A stretch of DNA of 64,000 bases, from positions 1-64,000 of the forward strand of contig JACAET010000059.1 in assembly GCA_013388685.1 (NCBI GenBank). The letters run 5' to 3'. This document shows positions 54,314 to 63,841 of the stretch, piece by piece. Below the pieces are notes generated by a model. That model did not search any database. It had not been told where the DNA came from and worked only from the letters and a program-made list of their open reading frames with translations. This stretch comes from Chloroflexota bacterium (lineage in GTDB: Bacteria; Chloroflexota; Anaerolineae; Anaerolineales; Villigracilaceae). The position numbers were made by a program, and so were the translations under genes. Position 1 is the first letter of the stretch. The number at the start of each line of letters is the position of its first letter.

Positions 54314-55768
54314 TTAATCATCCCCAGCCCCTTCGCCGCCTTCGTGTTCCTGCCCCGTAGGATGGCATCTCATACAATCCTGGAAATTTGAAATACCTTC
54401 CTCGAGGTGTTCCGAGCGGATTTTTGTCTCGTTGTGTTCATGGCAACCGTAACAGGTGTACGTGGTGAAACCAGACGGGTGACAGGTAGCGCAGGTTGCG
54501 CCGCCGCCGTGATTCAATGGGAAGGCATGTGGACCATTAAACTGTGCCGGCGCCCATGCTGCCGTGTTGTGACAGGCGGCGCAGTCTGTGTCAAATAAGC
54601 CCGCATGAAAGGCAGGCTCGGCGTGGCAGGCAACACATGCGGTGGACAATCCCTTGAACTGCCCGCCCGTATGACAGCGCTCACAAGCCACGTTCACATG
54701 CGCGCCGGTCAGCGGGAAATTACTGCGACTGTGATCGAAGGTGGCGTTCTCCCAATCCGACGGGTTGTGACAGGCGGCGCAGTCCGTACCCAATTGACCG
54801 TTGTGTTCGTCATCCTGGCGATGACAGGAGTAGCAGTCTGTGGGCGTGCCTTTGAATACATTGTTACGGTGGCAGGATTCACACGCCACACTGGCATGTT
54901 TTCCCTCAAGTTTGAACGCGGCAAGGTTGTGGTCGAATTTAGCGGGCGTCCAGCCGTCCACCGAATGGCAAAGGGCGCAATCCCTTCCCAAACGACCCTC
55001 ATGCGGCTCGTCGTTGAAATGACAGGTAAAACAATCCTGAGGCGCCTCGGCAAAATCTACCAGCGTGCGGGCATCCACGTGACATTTCACACACGTCACG
55101 CCCTCATGCTTCCCCCTCAACTTGAATGCAAAATTGTTGTGATTCAGACCCGTCACGAGACTGTCCACCCCATCGTGACAATCCAGGCACGCCGAACCAA
55201 ATGACAATACATGCCCCGTCATGAAACCCAGATCCATTTGACGATGACAGGTATCGCAGGTTTGCAGATCGAATGTGGAAATATCAACGGTATGACAATC
55301 GGAACAAACGAACGCTTCCCGCGCGACCTTGAACTGGTGCCCTTTCAAGGAAAATCCCACCGCCTCATGCGGAAATGCCATACCGTTCATCTCCGTCAGG
55401 CTGGCATCTGCGCCGCGGTGTTCGGGGTGACAAAAGCGGCAGCGCAGATCCGGCTGATCGGTCAGCAGTGAACCGTGCAGTGTGGCAACATCCTTCATCT
55501 GAACCGCAATGTTCCCGTGACAAACCACACACCGATCTTCCATGCGGGCAGATTCCCAGGGAGCCGTGTGGCAGGCTTTGCAGTTGCCGCCGGTCTCGGC
55601 ATGAGAAGTAACGCCGCCCAGCATCTCTCCGTTTTGTGCGTTCAACGGTCCGGGGCTATACAACACACCGCCCTGAGCATAGACGTAGCCCGCAATGACC
55701 AGGGTGGTGATGAACGCCGCGAGAACTCCCAACCCCGAGAAACAACCCAAACGACTCGATGCGCGCAT
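54314..55768 (-). CDS. 18-heme c-type cytochrome with N-terminal membrane anchor
   Basis: 18 CXXCH motifs counted by eye; three C-terminal ~66-aa repeat units. Confidence 0.92.
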   Translation of the reverse strand: MRASSRLGCFSGLGVLAAFITTLVIAGYVYAQGGVLYSPGPLNAQNGEMLGGVTSHAETGGNCKACHTAPWESARMEDRCVVCHGNIAVQMKDVATLHGSLLTDQPDLRCRFCHPEHRGADASLTEMNGMAFPHEAVGFSLKGHQFKVAREAFVCSDCHTVDISTFDLQTCDTCHRQMDLGFMTGHVLSFGSACLDCHDGVDSLVTGLNHNNFAFKLRGKHEGVTCVKCHVDARTLVDFAEAPQDCFTCHFNDEPHEGRLGRDCALCHSVDGWTPAKFDHNLAAFKLEGKHASVACESCHRNNVFKGTPTDCYSCHRQDDEHNGQLGTDCAACHNPSDWENATFDHSRSNFPLTGAHVNVACERCHTGGQFKGLSTACVACHAEPAFHAGLFDTDCAACHNTAAWAPAQFNGPHAFPLNHGGGATCATCHPSGFTTYTCYGCHEHNETKIRSEHLEEGISNFQDCMRCHPTGQEHEGGEGAGDD

Positions 55769-55807
55769 TTGCCCTCCCGCTATGATGTGATCGTGAAATT
55801 CGAGCTC

Positions 55808-58003
55808 CTACTTGCCCCAGCCTTGAGGCGTATGGCAAGCCGCACAATCGGTACCTTTCTCACCATTGTGCTTATCGTTGTGGCAGGCAACACATTGATC
55901 GGGTGTGCCTTGATACACTCCATTCTGGTGACATTTTTTGCAATCCAATTTGGCGTGTTTGCCCTCAAGCGGAAAACCGGTCTTATCGTGATTAAAGTTC
56001 GCATTGCCCCAGCCATTGGGCGTGTGGCAGGAGTCGCAGTTCGTGCCGAATTGACCGTTATGCTTGTCGTCCGAAGCATGGCAGGCATAACAATTGGAGG
56101 GTGTTCCGGCATAACCATTCGAATGACATGTCTTGCATTGTACCCCGGCATGCTTGCCGGAGAGAGGAAAACCGGTATTGTTATGGTTGAAATTCACGTC
56201 CGACCAGCGGGTCGGTTTGTGGCACGAACCGCAATCTGTTCCGAACTGTCCGTTGTGCTTGTCATTGCCGGCATGACAGGCGTAACAGTTCGAGGGCGTA
56301 CCTTTGAAGACGCCGTTGGAATGACATTTTTGACACGTCACGCCCGAATGTGAACCAATAAGCGGGAAACCGGTTTTGCTGTGATCGAACGTGGCGTTTT
56401 TCCAACTGCTTGTATTGTGGCACGCCGAACAAACGGTTCCAAATTGACCGTTGTGGGCGTCATCGGACGAGTGGCACGCCACACATTCCCTGGGCGTTCC
56501 TTTGTAAACGCCGTTCACATGACAGGCAGTACAGCGCACCCCGCTATGAGCCCCGGCAAGCGGAAAACCGGTACGGCTGTGATCGAAATTCACGTCCTTC
56601 CAGGAGACCGGACTATGGCAGGCGCCGCAATCCGTTCCGAACTGACCGTTATGCTTGTCATCCGAAGCGTGACAGGCAAAACAATTGGAAGGTGTTCCCT
56701 TGAATCTGCCGTTGGCATGACAGGAGGAACAGGCGGCTCCCTGATGCGCGCCAATCAACTTGAAACCTGTCTGACTGTGGTCGAAATGAACATCCTTCCA
56801 GTCGAATGGATTATGGCACTTGGCACAATCCATCCCCATCTGTCCCTGATGAACATCCACATGGCAGGAAGCGCAAGCCGTCGGCGTATCGTTGAAAGCA
56901 AGGCTCTTGTGGCACGCCGAACAGGCGACATTCGTATGTTTGCCGACTAATTTGAAAGCAGTCCGGGAGTGATCGAAAGTGACATCCTGCCAGGTTGTCG
57001 CTTTATGACACGAGGCGCAGTTCGTCCCTAAAACACCCTGATGCGGATCATCCTGCTGATGACAGGAGAAGCAATCGGAGGGCGTTCCCTTGAAGATTTT
57101 GTCGGTGTGGCAGGCGTTACAGGCAACATTGAGGTGGGCTTCGGTCAGTTTGAACGCTGAACGGTTATGATCGAATTGGGAGGGGCTCCAGCCCTGGGTC
57201 GTATGGCAGGAAGCGCAGTCCGTTCCCAACATGCCCTGATGCGGCTCATCCTCCAAATGGCAAGAGGCGCAATCCTGCGGCAGCATACGAAAATCCACCA
57301 GGCTGCGACCGTCGTGGTGACATTTCACGCATCCAACGCCCGCATGTTGACCGGTCAATTTGAATTGAAAGGCATCATGGTTGAAATCGGTCAACATGCT
57401 GTCGTAACCGTTGTGACAATTCAGACACGAATCTCCATAGGCAAGGACATGGGCAGTCATAAACGCCCGATCTTGTTCGGCATGGCAGGATTCACAGGTC
57501 TTCATATCGAACGTGGTGACATCGTTGCCGTGACAATCCTCGCACTTGAACGGTACATTCTCCGCTTTGAACTGGTGCGCCGTCAGAAAATATCCTGATA
57601 TATCGTGAGGATACTTCCACCCTTCGATCTCGGTCAGGGAGGCGGTCTCCCCGCGGTGTTCGGGGTGGCAGGCGCGGCATTCCGCCGTCGGGTCAATCGC
57701 ATACATGCGCCCATGCGGCGTCATCAAATCCTGCATTTGAGCAGGGAGAGCCTGATGGCAAACCACACAACGATCCTGCATGGTTTGATCTTCCCACGGG
57801 GCAACGTGACAAGCGCTGCAAGCGCCGGCAATCTCGGCATGAGAATGAACGTTTCCCAGCAGATCGCCAACCACAGCATTGAGCGCCCCCGGACTAAACA
57901 TCTGTCCGCCGCTGGCCGCGGCAAATCTCACGATGACAAAAGCCGTGATCAGCGCGGCAAAGATACCTGTAAATGAAAAACAACCCAGGCGGGCGCGTCG
58001 CAT
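55808..58003 (-). CDS. 30-heme c-type cytochrome with N-terminal membrane anchor
   Basis: 30 CXXCH motifs counted by eye; seven ~66-aa repeats FGTxCxxCHxxxxWxxxxFxHxxTGFPLxGxHxGVxCxxCHxNGVYKGTPSxCxACHASDDKHNGQ. Confidence 0.93.
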   Translation of the reverse strand: MRRARLGCFSFTGIFAALITAFVIVRFAAASGGQMFSPGALNAVVGDLLGNVHSHAEIAGACSACHVAPWEDQTMQDRCVVCHQALPAQMQDLMTPHGRMYAIDPTAECRACHPEHRGETASLTEIEGWKYPHDISGYFLTAHQFKAENVPFKCEDCHGNDVTTFDMKTCESCHAEQDRAFMTAHVLAYGDSCLNCHNGYDSMLTDFNHDAFQFKLTGQHAGVGCVKCHHDGRSLVDFRMLPQDCASCHLEDEPHQGMLGTDCASCHTTQGWSPSQFDHNRSAFKLTEAHLNVACNACHTDKIFKGTPSDCFSCHQQDDPHQGVLGTNCASCHKATTWQDVTFDHSRTAFKLVGKHTNVACSACHKSLAFNDTPTACASCHVDVHQGQMGMDCAKCHNPFDWKDVHFDHSQTGFKLIGAHQGAACSSCHANGRFKGTPSNCFACHASDDKHNGQFGTDCGACHSPVSWKDVNFDHSRTGFPLAGAHSGVRCTACHVNGVYKGTPRECVACHSSDDAHNGQFGTVCSACHNTSSWKNATFDHSKTGFPLIGSHSGVTCQKCHSNGVFKGTPSNCYACHAGNDKHNGQFGTDCGSCHKPTRWSDVNFNHNNTGFPLSGKHAGVQCKTCHSNGYAGTPSNCYACHASDDKHNGQFGTNCDSCHTPNGWGNANFNHDKTGFPLEGKHAKLDCKKCHQNGVYQGTPDQCVACHNDKHNGEKGTDCAACHTPQGWGK
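55811..57229 (-). repeat. Coding tandem repeat array (about 7.2 units of ~66 codons) in 30-heme cytochrome
   Basis: Periodic three-CXXCH module in translation. Confidence 0.85.
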
Positions 58004-58025
58004 CTCCTCGCTCCTTTCGTTCCGG

Positions 58026-58580
58026 TCACTTTAAGAACGTCGCGTAATACAAAGCCGCTCCAATATGGACAAAAGCAGAGACAAATAACGCCATGCCAAT
58101 CGGAATATGGATGGTGTGCCAGAGCGCCAGCAAACGCCGCGCCTGCTTGAGCGCCTCCTGTGAGAGCGTTCCTTCGATCTCCAGCCCGTCCATTGTCCGC
58201 GGAATACGTGTGAAAATATAACGCCCAATGAAGCCGCTAACCACAATAATCACTGTCAGCAGTGTCGTTGCCCCCGCAAGACCATGAAATTTCCACGACG
58301 AGTGGAGCAAAACCATATAGGGACCCACCAGCCCGGTGAAAATATGGAACTGGAGCCACGCCGACATCCTCCCCCACCGCACGCTCCGGCTGCGTTTGCG
58401 CAGGCTGTATAACACCTCTGTCATCAGCATAAGAACAAAACCAACGATCCCCATGCCGTGACCAAACACATCGCTTGCAGGAGGAATTTGGCGTGTAAAG
58501 ACAACCACAAAACCGTACATCCCTGTAATCAGTAGCATCGTCAAAAAAGCCAGCCAAAGTTCTTTGTTTCCTCTGAGCAT
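58026..58580 (-). CDS. His-rich 4-5 TM membrane protein, cytochrome b-like candidate
   Basis: Hydrophobic helices with His in FGHGMG, FHIFTG, LLHSSWKFHG, LWHTIHIPIG, FVHIG. Confidence 0.65.
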   Translation of the reverse strand: MLRGNKELWLAFLTMLLITGMYGFVVVFTRQIPPASDVFGHGMGIVGFVLMLMTEVLYSLRKRSRSVRWGRMSAWLQFHIFTGLVGPYMVLLHSSWKFHGLAGATTLLTVIIVVSGFIGRYIFTRIPRTMDGLEIEGTLSQEALKQARRLLALWHTIHIPIGMALFVSAFVHIGAALYYATFLK

Positions 58581-58592
58581 GAGACCTCCAGA

Positions 58593-59900
58593 TTATGCCT
58601 GCCGGGGGCTTTTCGTCAGCCAAAAATCCGCAATCACATCGCTCACCCTCGCCTGTGGGGCAAGCAGACGCTCCCGTATCGGCGAAATATCCACCCCTTC
58701 CGAAATGATCTTCTCGAGCGGAAAAGAAAGTTTCTGGTCGCCCATGACCACCGCGCCCATCAGAGTTCGTTCACCCACCAGCAACCGCAGGCGGTTCACA
58801 TCGAATCCCGTCTGGGCAACGATGGCTTCCGGCACCTGACGCCAGGTCTCACTGTCGCCTCTGGCAATACCGACCAAGTCGTCGTCACGCCCCCCACCTA
58901 CCATACCGATAATGGTTGTCGTCAAACCTGCCAGGCGAGTCACATTAAACGGTATGATTTTTCGATAAGCCGTACGCTTCCCTGCCATGTTCAGCCCTGC
59001 CGCATACCCCTGCTGGCGGGCGGGTCCCCACAGGCTGTCCAGCACCGACCGTCCGCTGGCAGGATCATATACCTGCGCCACATCCCCAGCCGCATAAATC
59101 GCGGGATCGTTTGTCTGCAGATACTCATTCACCAGGATGCCCCGCTCAAACTCCAGCCCAGCCTGCTTCGCCAACTCCAGCCGCGGACGAATCCCAATCG
59201 CATACGCCACTAGATCGCACGTCAGCGTCTTTCCATCCACCAGGCGGACTCCGCTCACGCGCCCCTTCCTTCCGAGAACTTCCGCAACCTCCGAATGGAA
59301 GTGTAGTTTTACGCCATCTTCCTCCAAACGACGTTCCACAATCCGCGATTCCTGCTCATCCAGCACAGTGCCCCAATAGCGGTCGCCGCGCAGTAAATAA
59401 TGCACCTTGACCCCGCGGGCGATGAACCCTTCCACCATTTCGAGCGCCGTAATCCCGCCGCCCACCACAACCGCCGTCCTGCCGCGCCGTGCATGTTTCA
59501 AAAACGCCTTGGCATCTTCAAGATGATCCAGTTTGAGAACGCCGTCCAATTCTGCACCGGGCACTTTCAGGGGCGCCGCCTGCGCCCCCACCGCCAACAA
59601 CAGACGGTCATAGGACAGCGAAATTCCTCCTTCCAGGTCGAGACCGCGCGTTTCGCGCAAAATTCTATTTACTCTGCCTTTGAGGTAACGGAATTTCATC
59701 TTGCGATAAGCGCTTGCCGTGCGCGGAAAGAGAGCCTTATCGTGCAGTTCACCGGTCAGATAATAGGCAAGACCAGGGCGCGAATAAAAACCATGCGGGT
59801 CATCCCCAATCATAATGACCTCCCCCTCCCGATCCAGAGAGCGAATCGCCTCGATGGCGGCAATTCCCGCCACGCCGGAGCCAACGATCACATACCTCAT
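58593..59900 (-). CDS. FAD/NAD(P)-dependent pyridine nucleotide-disulfide-type oxidoreductase
   Basis: MRYVIVGSGVAGIAAIEAIR, AVVVGGGITALEMVEGF, IYAAGDVAQVYD. Confidence 0.93.
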   Translation of the reverse strand: MRYVIVGSGVAGIAAIEAIRSLDREGEVIMIGDDPHGFYSRPGLAYYLTGELHDKALFPRTASAYRKMKFRYLKGRVNRILRETRGLDLEGGISLSYDRLLLAVGAQAAPLKVPGAELDGVLKLDHLEDAKAFLKHARRGRTAVVVGGGITALEMVEGFIARGVKVHYLLRGDRYWGTVLDEQESRIVERRLEEDGVKLHFHSEVAEVLGRKGRVSGVRLVDGKTLTCDLVAYAIGIRPRLELAKQAGLEFERGILVNEYLQTNDPAIYAAGDVAQVYDPASGRSVLDSLWGPARQQGYAAGLNMAGKRTAYRKIIPFNVTRLAGLTTTIIGMVGGGRDDDLVGIARGDSETWRQVPEAIVAQTGFDVNRLRLLVGERTLMGAVVMGDQKLSFPLEKIISEGVDISPIRERLLAPQARVSDVIADFWLTKSPRQA

Positions 59901-60166
59901 TGTCCCCCTCCCGTGAATAAATCGGTTTTCTCGAACCTCAACACTCCGCGCGGACAACGCGTCACGCACTCGCCACAGGTCAGGCACTGGCTGTGAACCA
60001 CCGGAGCGCCCCTCCAGGCGTGGGCGCGCACATCAATCCCGACGGGACAGTTGTATGAACAAATTCCGCATTGTACACAACGCGCGGCATCGGGCACCAC
60101 ATGTCCCGCAGCAAGAACCGTATGACGGTCAGCATCGCGCCGAAAAAATCCCAGGTAGGTCATCAC
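59897..60166 (-). CDS. 2[4Fe-4S] ferredoxin-type protein
   Basis: CVQCGICSYNCP and CLTCGECVTRCP; ATGA overlap with flavoprotein gene. Confidence 0.9.
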   Translation of the reverse strand: MMTYLGFFRRDADRHTVLAAGHVVPDAARCVQCGICSYNCPVGIDVRAHAWRGAPVVHSQCLTCGECVTRCPRGVLRFEKTDLFTGGGQ

Positions 60167-60408
60167 TTTGTAGTCGTCTTTCTTATCGAAAAGTTTCGGC
60201 TTGTAACCAAAACTTATTATGGGACAAAAAATTTAACGTTTCCAATGCCAAAGGTAATTTCGAACTTACAAAAATGAAACCTTATCATCCCACAAATGTC
60301 CTCCACCTTTTGTACCATAACGATATAGCCGTTTTACAGCGGCGAAGCAGTCGGTCGTATGTTTTTAGAAATCCATTGACACAGTCGGCGTTCTCTTGCA
60401 CCGGCAGG

Positions 60409-60488
60409 GACGTTACACTTGCCCTCCCACTCCGCTTCGCTTCGGGGATGCTTCGCAATGGCGGGCATGCGCCAGGGGAGAACGTCTC
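60409..60488 (-). repeat. Dispersed intergenic repeat, copy 2 (inverted relative to 3177-3256)
   Basis: Reverse complement GAGACGTTCTCCCCTGGCGCATGCCCGCCATTGCGAAGCATCCCCGAAGCGAAGCGGAGTGGGAGGGCAAGTGTAACGTC. Confidence 0.75.
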
Positions 60489-60521
60489 CTGCGCGTCGAA
60501 TGATTTTCGACCGACTACTTA

Positions 60522-61148
60522 TTACGACTTTCGCCCGAAATCAGCGGGATTCTCGCCCCACAAGTCCGTATTCCATTTGAGGACCGCGTCGTCGCGCAGT
60601 TCATTTTCCGCAAGCCAGTTTTCAGCGCTTCGAATCAGGACGAAGATTGCCGAATTGCGCGCGGTACGTTTGAGCCGCGTTCCGCATTCGCCGGTATAGA
60701 CCCATGCGATTGCGTTCTCGGAGTCGGAATAGACGGGCATGCTTTTATCGTGTTTTACCAGCCAGGTCAGCGCATGAACAATTGCCAGAAACTCCCCAAT
60801 ATTGTTGGTTCCGTCGGGAAACGGTCCGACGCGAAAAAACTCCCTCCCCGTTTCCAGAAACACGCCGCGATACTCCATCCTGCCCGGCGATCCGCTACAC
60901 GCGGCATCTACACAAATGGAGGGCAGCAGGGGTTTTACGCTGGCTTCCCGCCACTTTCCCAGGGACGACGGTTTTCCCTTATAGGCTTCGTAACCGGAGG
61001 CGAGCGCCGTCTCCGCCTCTTCGAGCGTTTCAAAAGCCTTGAACTCCGCACCGGCAAAGCCTTTCACCTGCTTCTCGCACTCCGCCCATGAAGTGAAGAT
61101 GCCCGTGCGACGCCCCTTCCATACCGCATAGTATTTTCGACCCGGCAT
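60522..61148 (-). CDS. Ribonuclease H family protein with N-terminal viroplasmin-like domain
   Basis: KYYAVWKGRRTGIFTSWAECEKQVKGFAGAEFKAFETLEEA; ICVDAACSG...NNIGEFLAIVHAL...YSDSENAI. Confidence 0.9.
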   Translation of the reverse strand: MPGRKYYAVWKGRRTGIFTSWAECEKQVKGFAGAEFKAFETLEEAETALASGYEAYKGKPSSLGKWREASVKPLLPSICVDAACSGSPGRMEYRGVFLETGREFFRVGPFPDGTNNIGEFLAIVHALTWLVKHDKSMPVYSDSENAIAWVYTGECGTRLKRTARNSAIFVLIRSAENWLAENELRDDAVLKWNTDLWGENPADFGRKS

Positions 61149-61203
61149 ATTCGATCATTACACCCGCGCCGGACAGCCTGCCTGAAGCGGCTGACCTCCC
61201 GGA

Positions 61204-61614
61204 TTATTTCTCCTGATCCTTCCAGCCCGTTTCCTCAACCGCCATGAAGATATCGGTGGCGGAAATCAGACCGACTAGCGTGCCGTTTTCATCCGCCACA
61301 GGGAGGTGATGAATGCGCCTTTCCATCATCACGCGGGAACACTCTTTGAGAGTCCAATCGGGATTTGCCGTAATGATGGGTCCTGACATGATCTCCCGCA
61401 CGGTCGTTTCGGCAGGGTTGCGATCCTCCGCCACGATTTTGTCGCGAATGTCGGTGGTGGTAACAATGCCATAAGCGGGGTTTTTATCGCTGATGTCCAC
61501 CACCACACTGTGAATCTTGCGGCGGCGCATCAGCGTCAACGCGTACGAAACGCTCGAATCCGGGTCAACGACAACCACAGGGCTGGACATCCAGTCTCGA
61601 ACAGTGCTGGGCAT
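61204..61614 (-). CDS. CBS-domain pair protein
   Basis: VRDWMSSPVVVVDPDSSVSYALTLMRRRKIHSVVV...HHLPVADENGTLVGLISATDI. Confidence 0.95.
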   Translation of the reverse strand: MPSTVRDWMSSPVVVVDPDSSVSYALTLMRRRKIHSVVVDISDKNPAYGIVTTTDIRDKIVAEDRNPAETTVREIMSGPIITANPDWTLKECSRVMMERRIHHLPVADENGTLVGLISATDIFMAVEETGWKDQEK

Positions 61615-61666
61615 AAGCTCTCCTCCGATTAGAATACAATCGCACGGGATTCATCCCGCGGTGCAA

Positions 61667-62590
61667 CTATTTTACAACCAATTCCACAGAATCCATTGCA
61701 AAAAGGGACCCGTCTTCCGCATTAATATCCTGCACTTCGAGGCGAACCACAGCGCCGGAAAGAATATTCCCCAGCAAAATGGTCTGCTCAAAAACGCCCG
61801 GATCGCCCGGTTCGGCGGCTGTGACCTTGATCGAACCGATGGCAAGTTCTACGCCGCCGATATCGTAAATGCGATAGACGAGATTGTTTTCGAAGGGAGC
61901 CATTGCCACACTCCCTTTGACCGGCACCGAACGAAACACCTCCGCGCCGTTAACGGGAGATTCAAGGACAAGGGTTCGGGGTCTGCCATCCGGCGTGAAT
62001 GTCACATAATCGGACATGTCCAATTGATTGTTGACCAACCGATAATGACGCGCCGTGCGCAGCGTCGGACAACACATCGGTTCGTCCCTGCCATGCACGG
62101 TCACATCCAGAAAGAGCTCGCCGGATTCCATCGCCAGGCTGTTGATTTGAGGCCGGTCGTCCACCAGCGACGATGCCCGGAACACAAGTTTGTCATCCGC
62201 TTCGGAAAAAACCGTCAGAAATACGAACACCCCTGTGCCGCCGTAATTCTCGGCAACCAGCGCCGCATATTCGGACACGCCATCGCCATCCAGGTCGCCG
62301 CGCGTCGTAAAGTCGGTGACCGTGACGGAGAGGAAATCTTCGGCTCCGGGAGTACCTTGTTCGAATCTGCCGTCGGTCAATTGCACGATGCGCGGGACAT
62401 CGGTCAAGCCGAGTTGATAATCCGCCTGCCGGATGCGGTTCACATAATCGGGCGCGGGCGCGGGCGTTTCAGGCGGGGAGGCTGTTTGGGAGGCAGAATC
62501 AGGCTCCGGCGTGGCGGAAGCGAAACTGCGGCATGCTGTCAAAATCAGACAGGCGGACAATAGCAAAATCAGGGAACGATGGGAAACCAT
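61667..62590 (-). CDS. Hypothetical lipoprotein
   Basis: LLLSACLILTACRSF signal; C-terminal VNGAEVFRSVPVKGSVAMAPFENNLVYRI. Confidence 0.65.
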   Translation of the reverse strand: MVSHRSLILLLSACLILTACRSFASATPEPDSASQTASPPETPAPAPDYVNRIRQADYQLGLTDVPRIVQLTDGRFEQGTPGAEDFLSVTVTDFTTRGDLDGDGVSEYAALVAENYGGTGVFVFLTVFSEADDKLVFRASSLVDDRPQINSLAMESGELFLDVTVHGRDEPMCCPTLRTARHYRLVNNQLDMSDYVTFTPDGRPRTLVLESPVNGAEVFRSVPVKGSVAMAPFENNLVYRIYDIGGVELAIGSIKVTAAEPGDPGVFEQTILLGNILSGAVVRLEVQDINAEDGSLFAMDSVELVVK

Positions 62591-63777
62591 GTTGCGCCTC
62601 CATCCTCCGTGCGATATAACGAACGGTGATTATTCGGGTCCAGCGTCAACACCCATCCCATCGCCGGATTGACAAAATCCATTCCCGCAAACACCTCGCC
62701 AAACTTGACGTCGGGCGGGGTGACGCTCCATGTACGCGCCGCATCGCGCGTGACGAAAAACTGATTCCCGTTATAAACGACCGCTTCCTCCGCCGAAAGA
62801 AAATCCGCCGAGCCGCCTTCCGGGATGAATGTTGGGGTGAGCGCCCATGAGCGTCCGCCGTCTTCGGTGACATAGATCGCCAGCCGGTAGGTATCGCCGA
62901 CGAAACGAACGGTGATGAAACCGTCAGCGGCAGAGACGAAGCGCATTTGCCCTGCGTCAATTCCCAGTTCGTAATTTGCCGCGTCGGGCGGCAGTGGCAC
63001 CTCAACTTGTTCCCAGGTTACACCGCCGTCGTCTGTACGAAAAAGATATACCGTGCCGGAGGAATAGATGACACCGTATATGAATGCGGTCTGCATGTTC
63101 AATGGCGCGATACCCGCCTTGAGCCCGCCCAGCGGCAGGGAATTGCCCGCCTCGACGATGTTCGGGTCGTTGGTATATGTCCGCGTCCAGGTTGAACCGC
63201 CGTCGGAGGTTTGGTAAACCGCCACCGCATTCGATCCCGCTCCCACGCCAAGATCGGCGAGCGCCCAGCCATTATCCGCATCGAGAAAGTGGATGTCGCT
63301 GGCGGTGAAGGGCGTATGGATGTTTGCCCAGGTTATGCCGCCGTCGGTGGTGCGATACAGAAAACCGCTGGTGTAGTAATTCTCACGATCGGGAATCTGC
63401 ACCCAGGCGGTGTTCGAATCGAGCGTGAATACTTCAGCGCTATAGCCGGTTTCCGTCAGCCCAGGCGGAGTGATGTTGTACCAGGTAATGCCGCCGTCAT
63501 TGGTGCGGACGATCTGCGTTTCGGTTACTCCCCAGCCGTCCAACGGATTCAGAAAGCGGACGGACGTCAGAGATGGAGATTCGACAAGCGGCGCGTCGAT
63601 TTGCGAGGGCGACGGCGTATCGCCGGGATAGGGAGCCGGTGTTGCGTCTCCGACGGGCGTTTGATCCGGCGACGATTGCGGCGTTGCGGTTGCGGGGGTG
63701 CATGCCGCCAGCAGGAACGAAACAATGAAACCCATCTTGAGCAGTTTGGAAACGGCACAATTCGCAATATCGTTCAT
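62569..63777 (-). CDS. YCF48/BNR-repeat-type lipoprotein
   Basis: VSFLLAACTPA lipobox; repeated TxDGGxTW motifs. Confidence 0.85.
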   Translation of the reverse strand: MNDIANCAVSKLLKMGFIVSFLLAACTPATATPQSSPDQTPVGDATPAPYPGDTPSPSQIDAPLVESPSLTSVRFLNPLDGWGVTETQIVRTNDGGITWYNITPPGLTETGYSAEVFTLDSNTAWVQIPDRENYYTSGFLYRTTDGGITWANIHTPFTASDIHFLDADNGWALADLGVGAGSNAVAVYQTSDGGSTWTRTYTNDPNIVEAGNSLPLGGLKAGIAPLNMQTAFIYGVIYSSGTVYLFRTDDGGVTWEQVEVPLPPDAANYELGIDAGQMRFVSAADGFITVRFVGDTYRLAIYVTEDGGRSWALTPTFIPEGGSADFLSAEEAVVYNGNQFFVTRDAARTWSVTPPDVKFGEVFAGMDFVNPAMGWVLTLDPNNHRSLYRTEDGGATWFPIVP

Positions 63778-63841
63778 TTCATAACCTCCGAATCAAAACA
63801 CAAACCCGGCTCTCGAACTTCCGCTTGCCGCCGGAAAATCC

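Noticed and set aside
55475-56353. 292-aa plus-strand ORF (and neighbours 54605-55204, 56381-56950, 57167-57598) antisense to multiheme cytochromes
   Set aside because: Repetitive hydrophobic translation arises from reverse reading of CXXCH-rich repeats; no independent RBS or homology.
55811-57229. CRISPR-like periodicity at DNA level
   Set aside because: The ~198-bp period is a coding tandem repeat with imperfect units, not short identical repeats with unique spacers.
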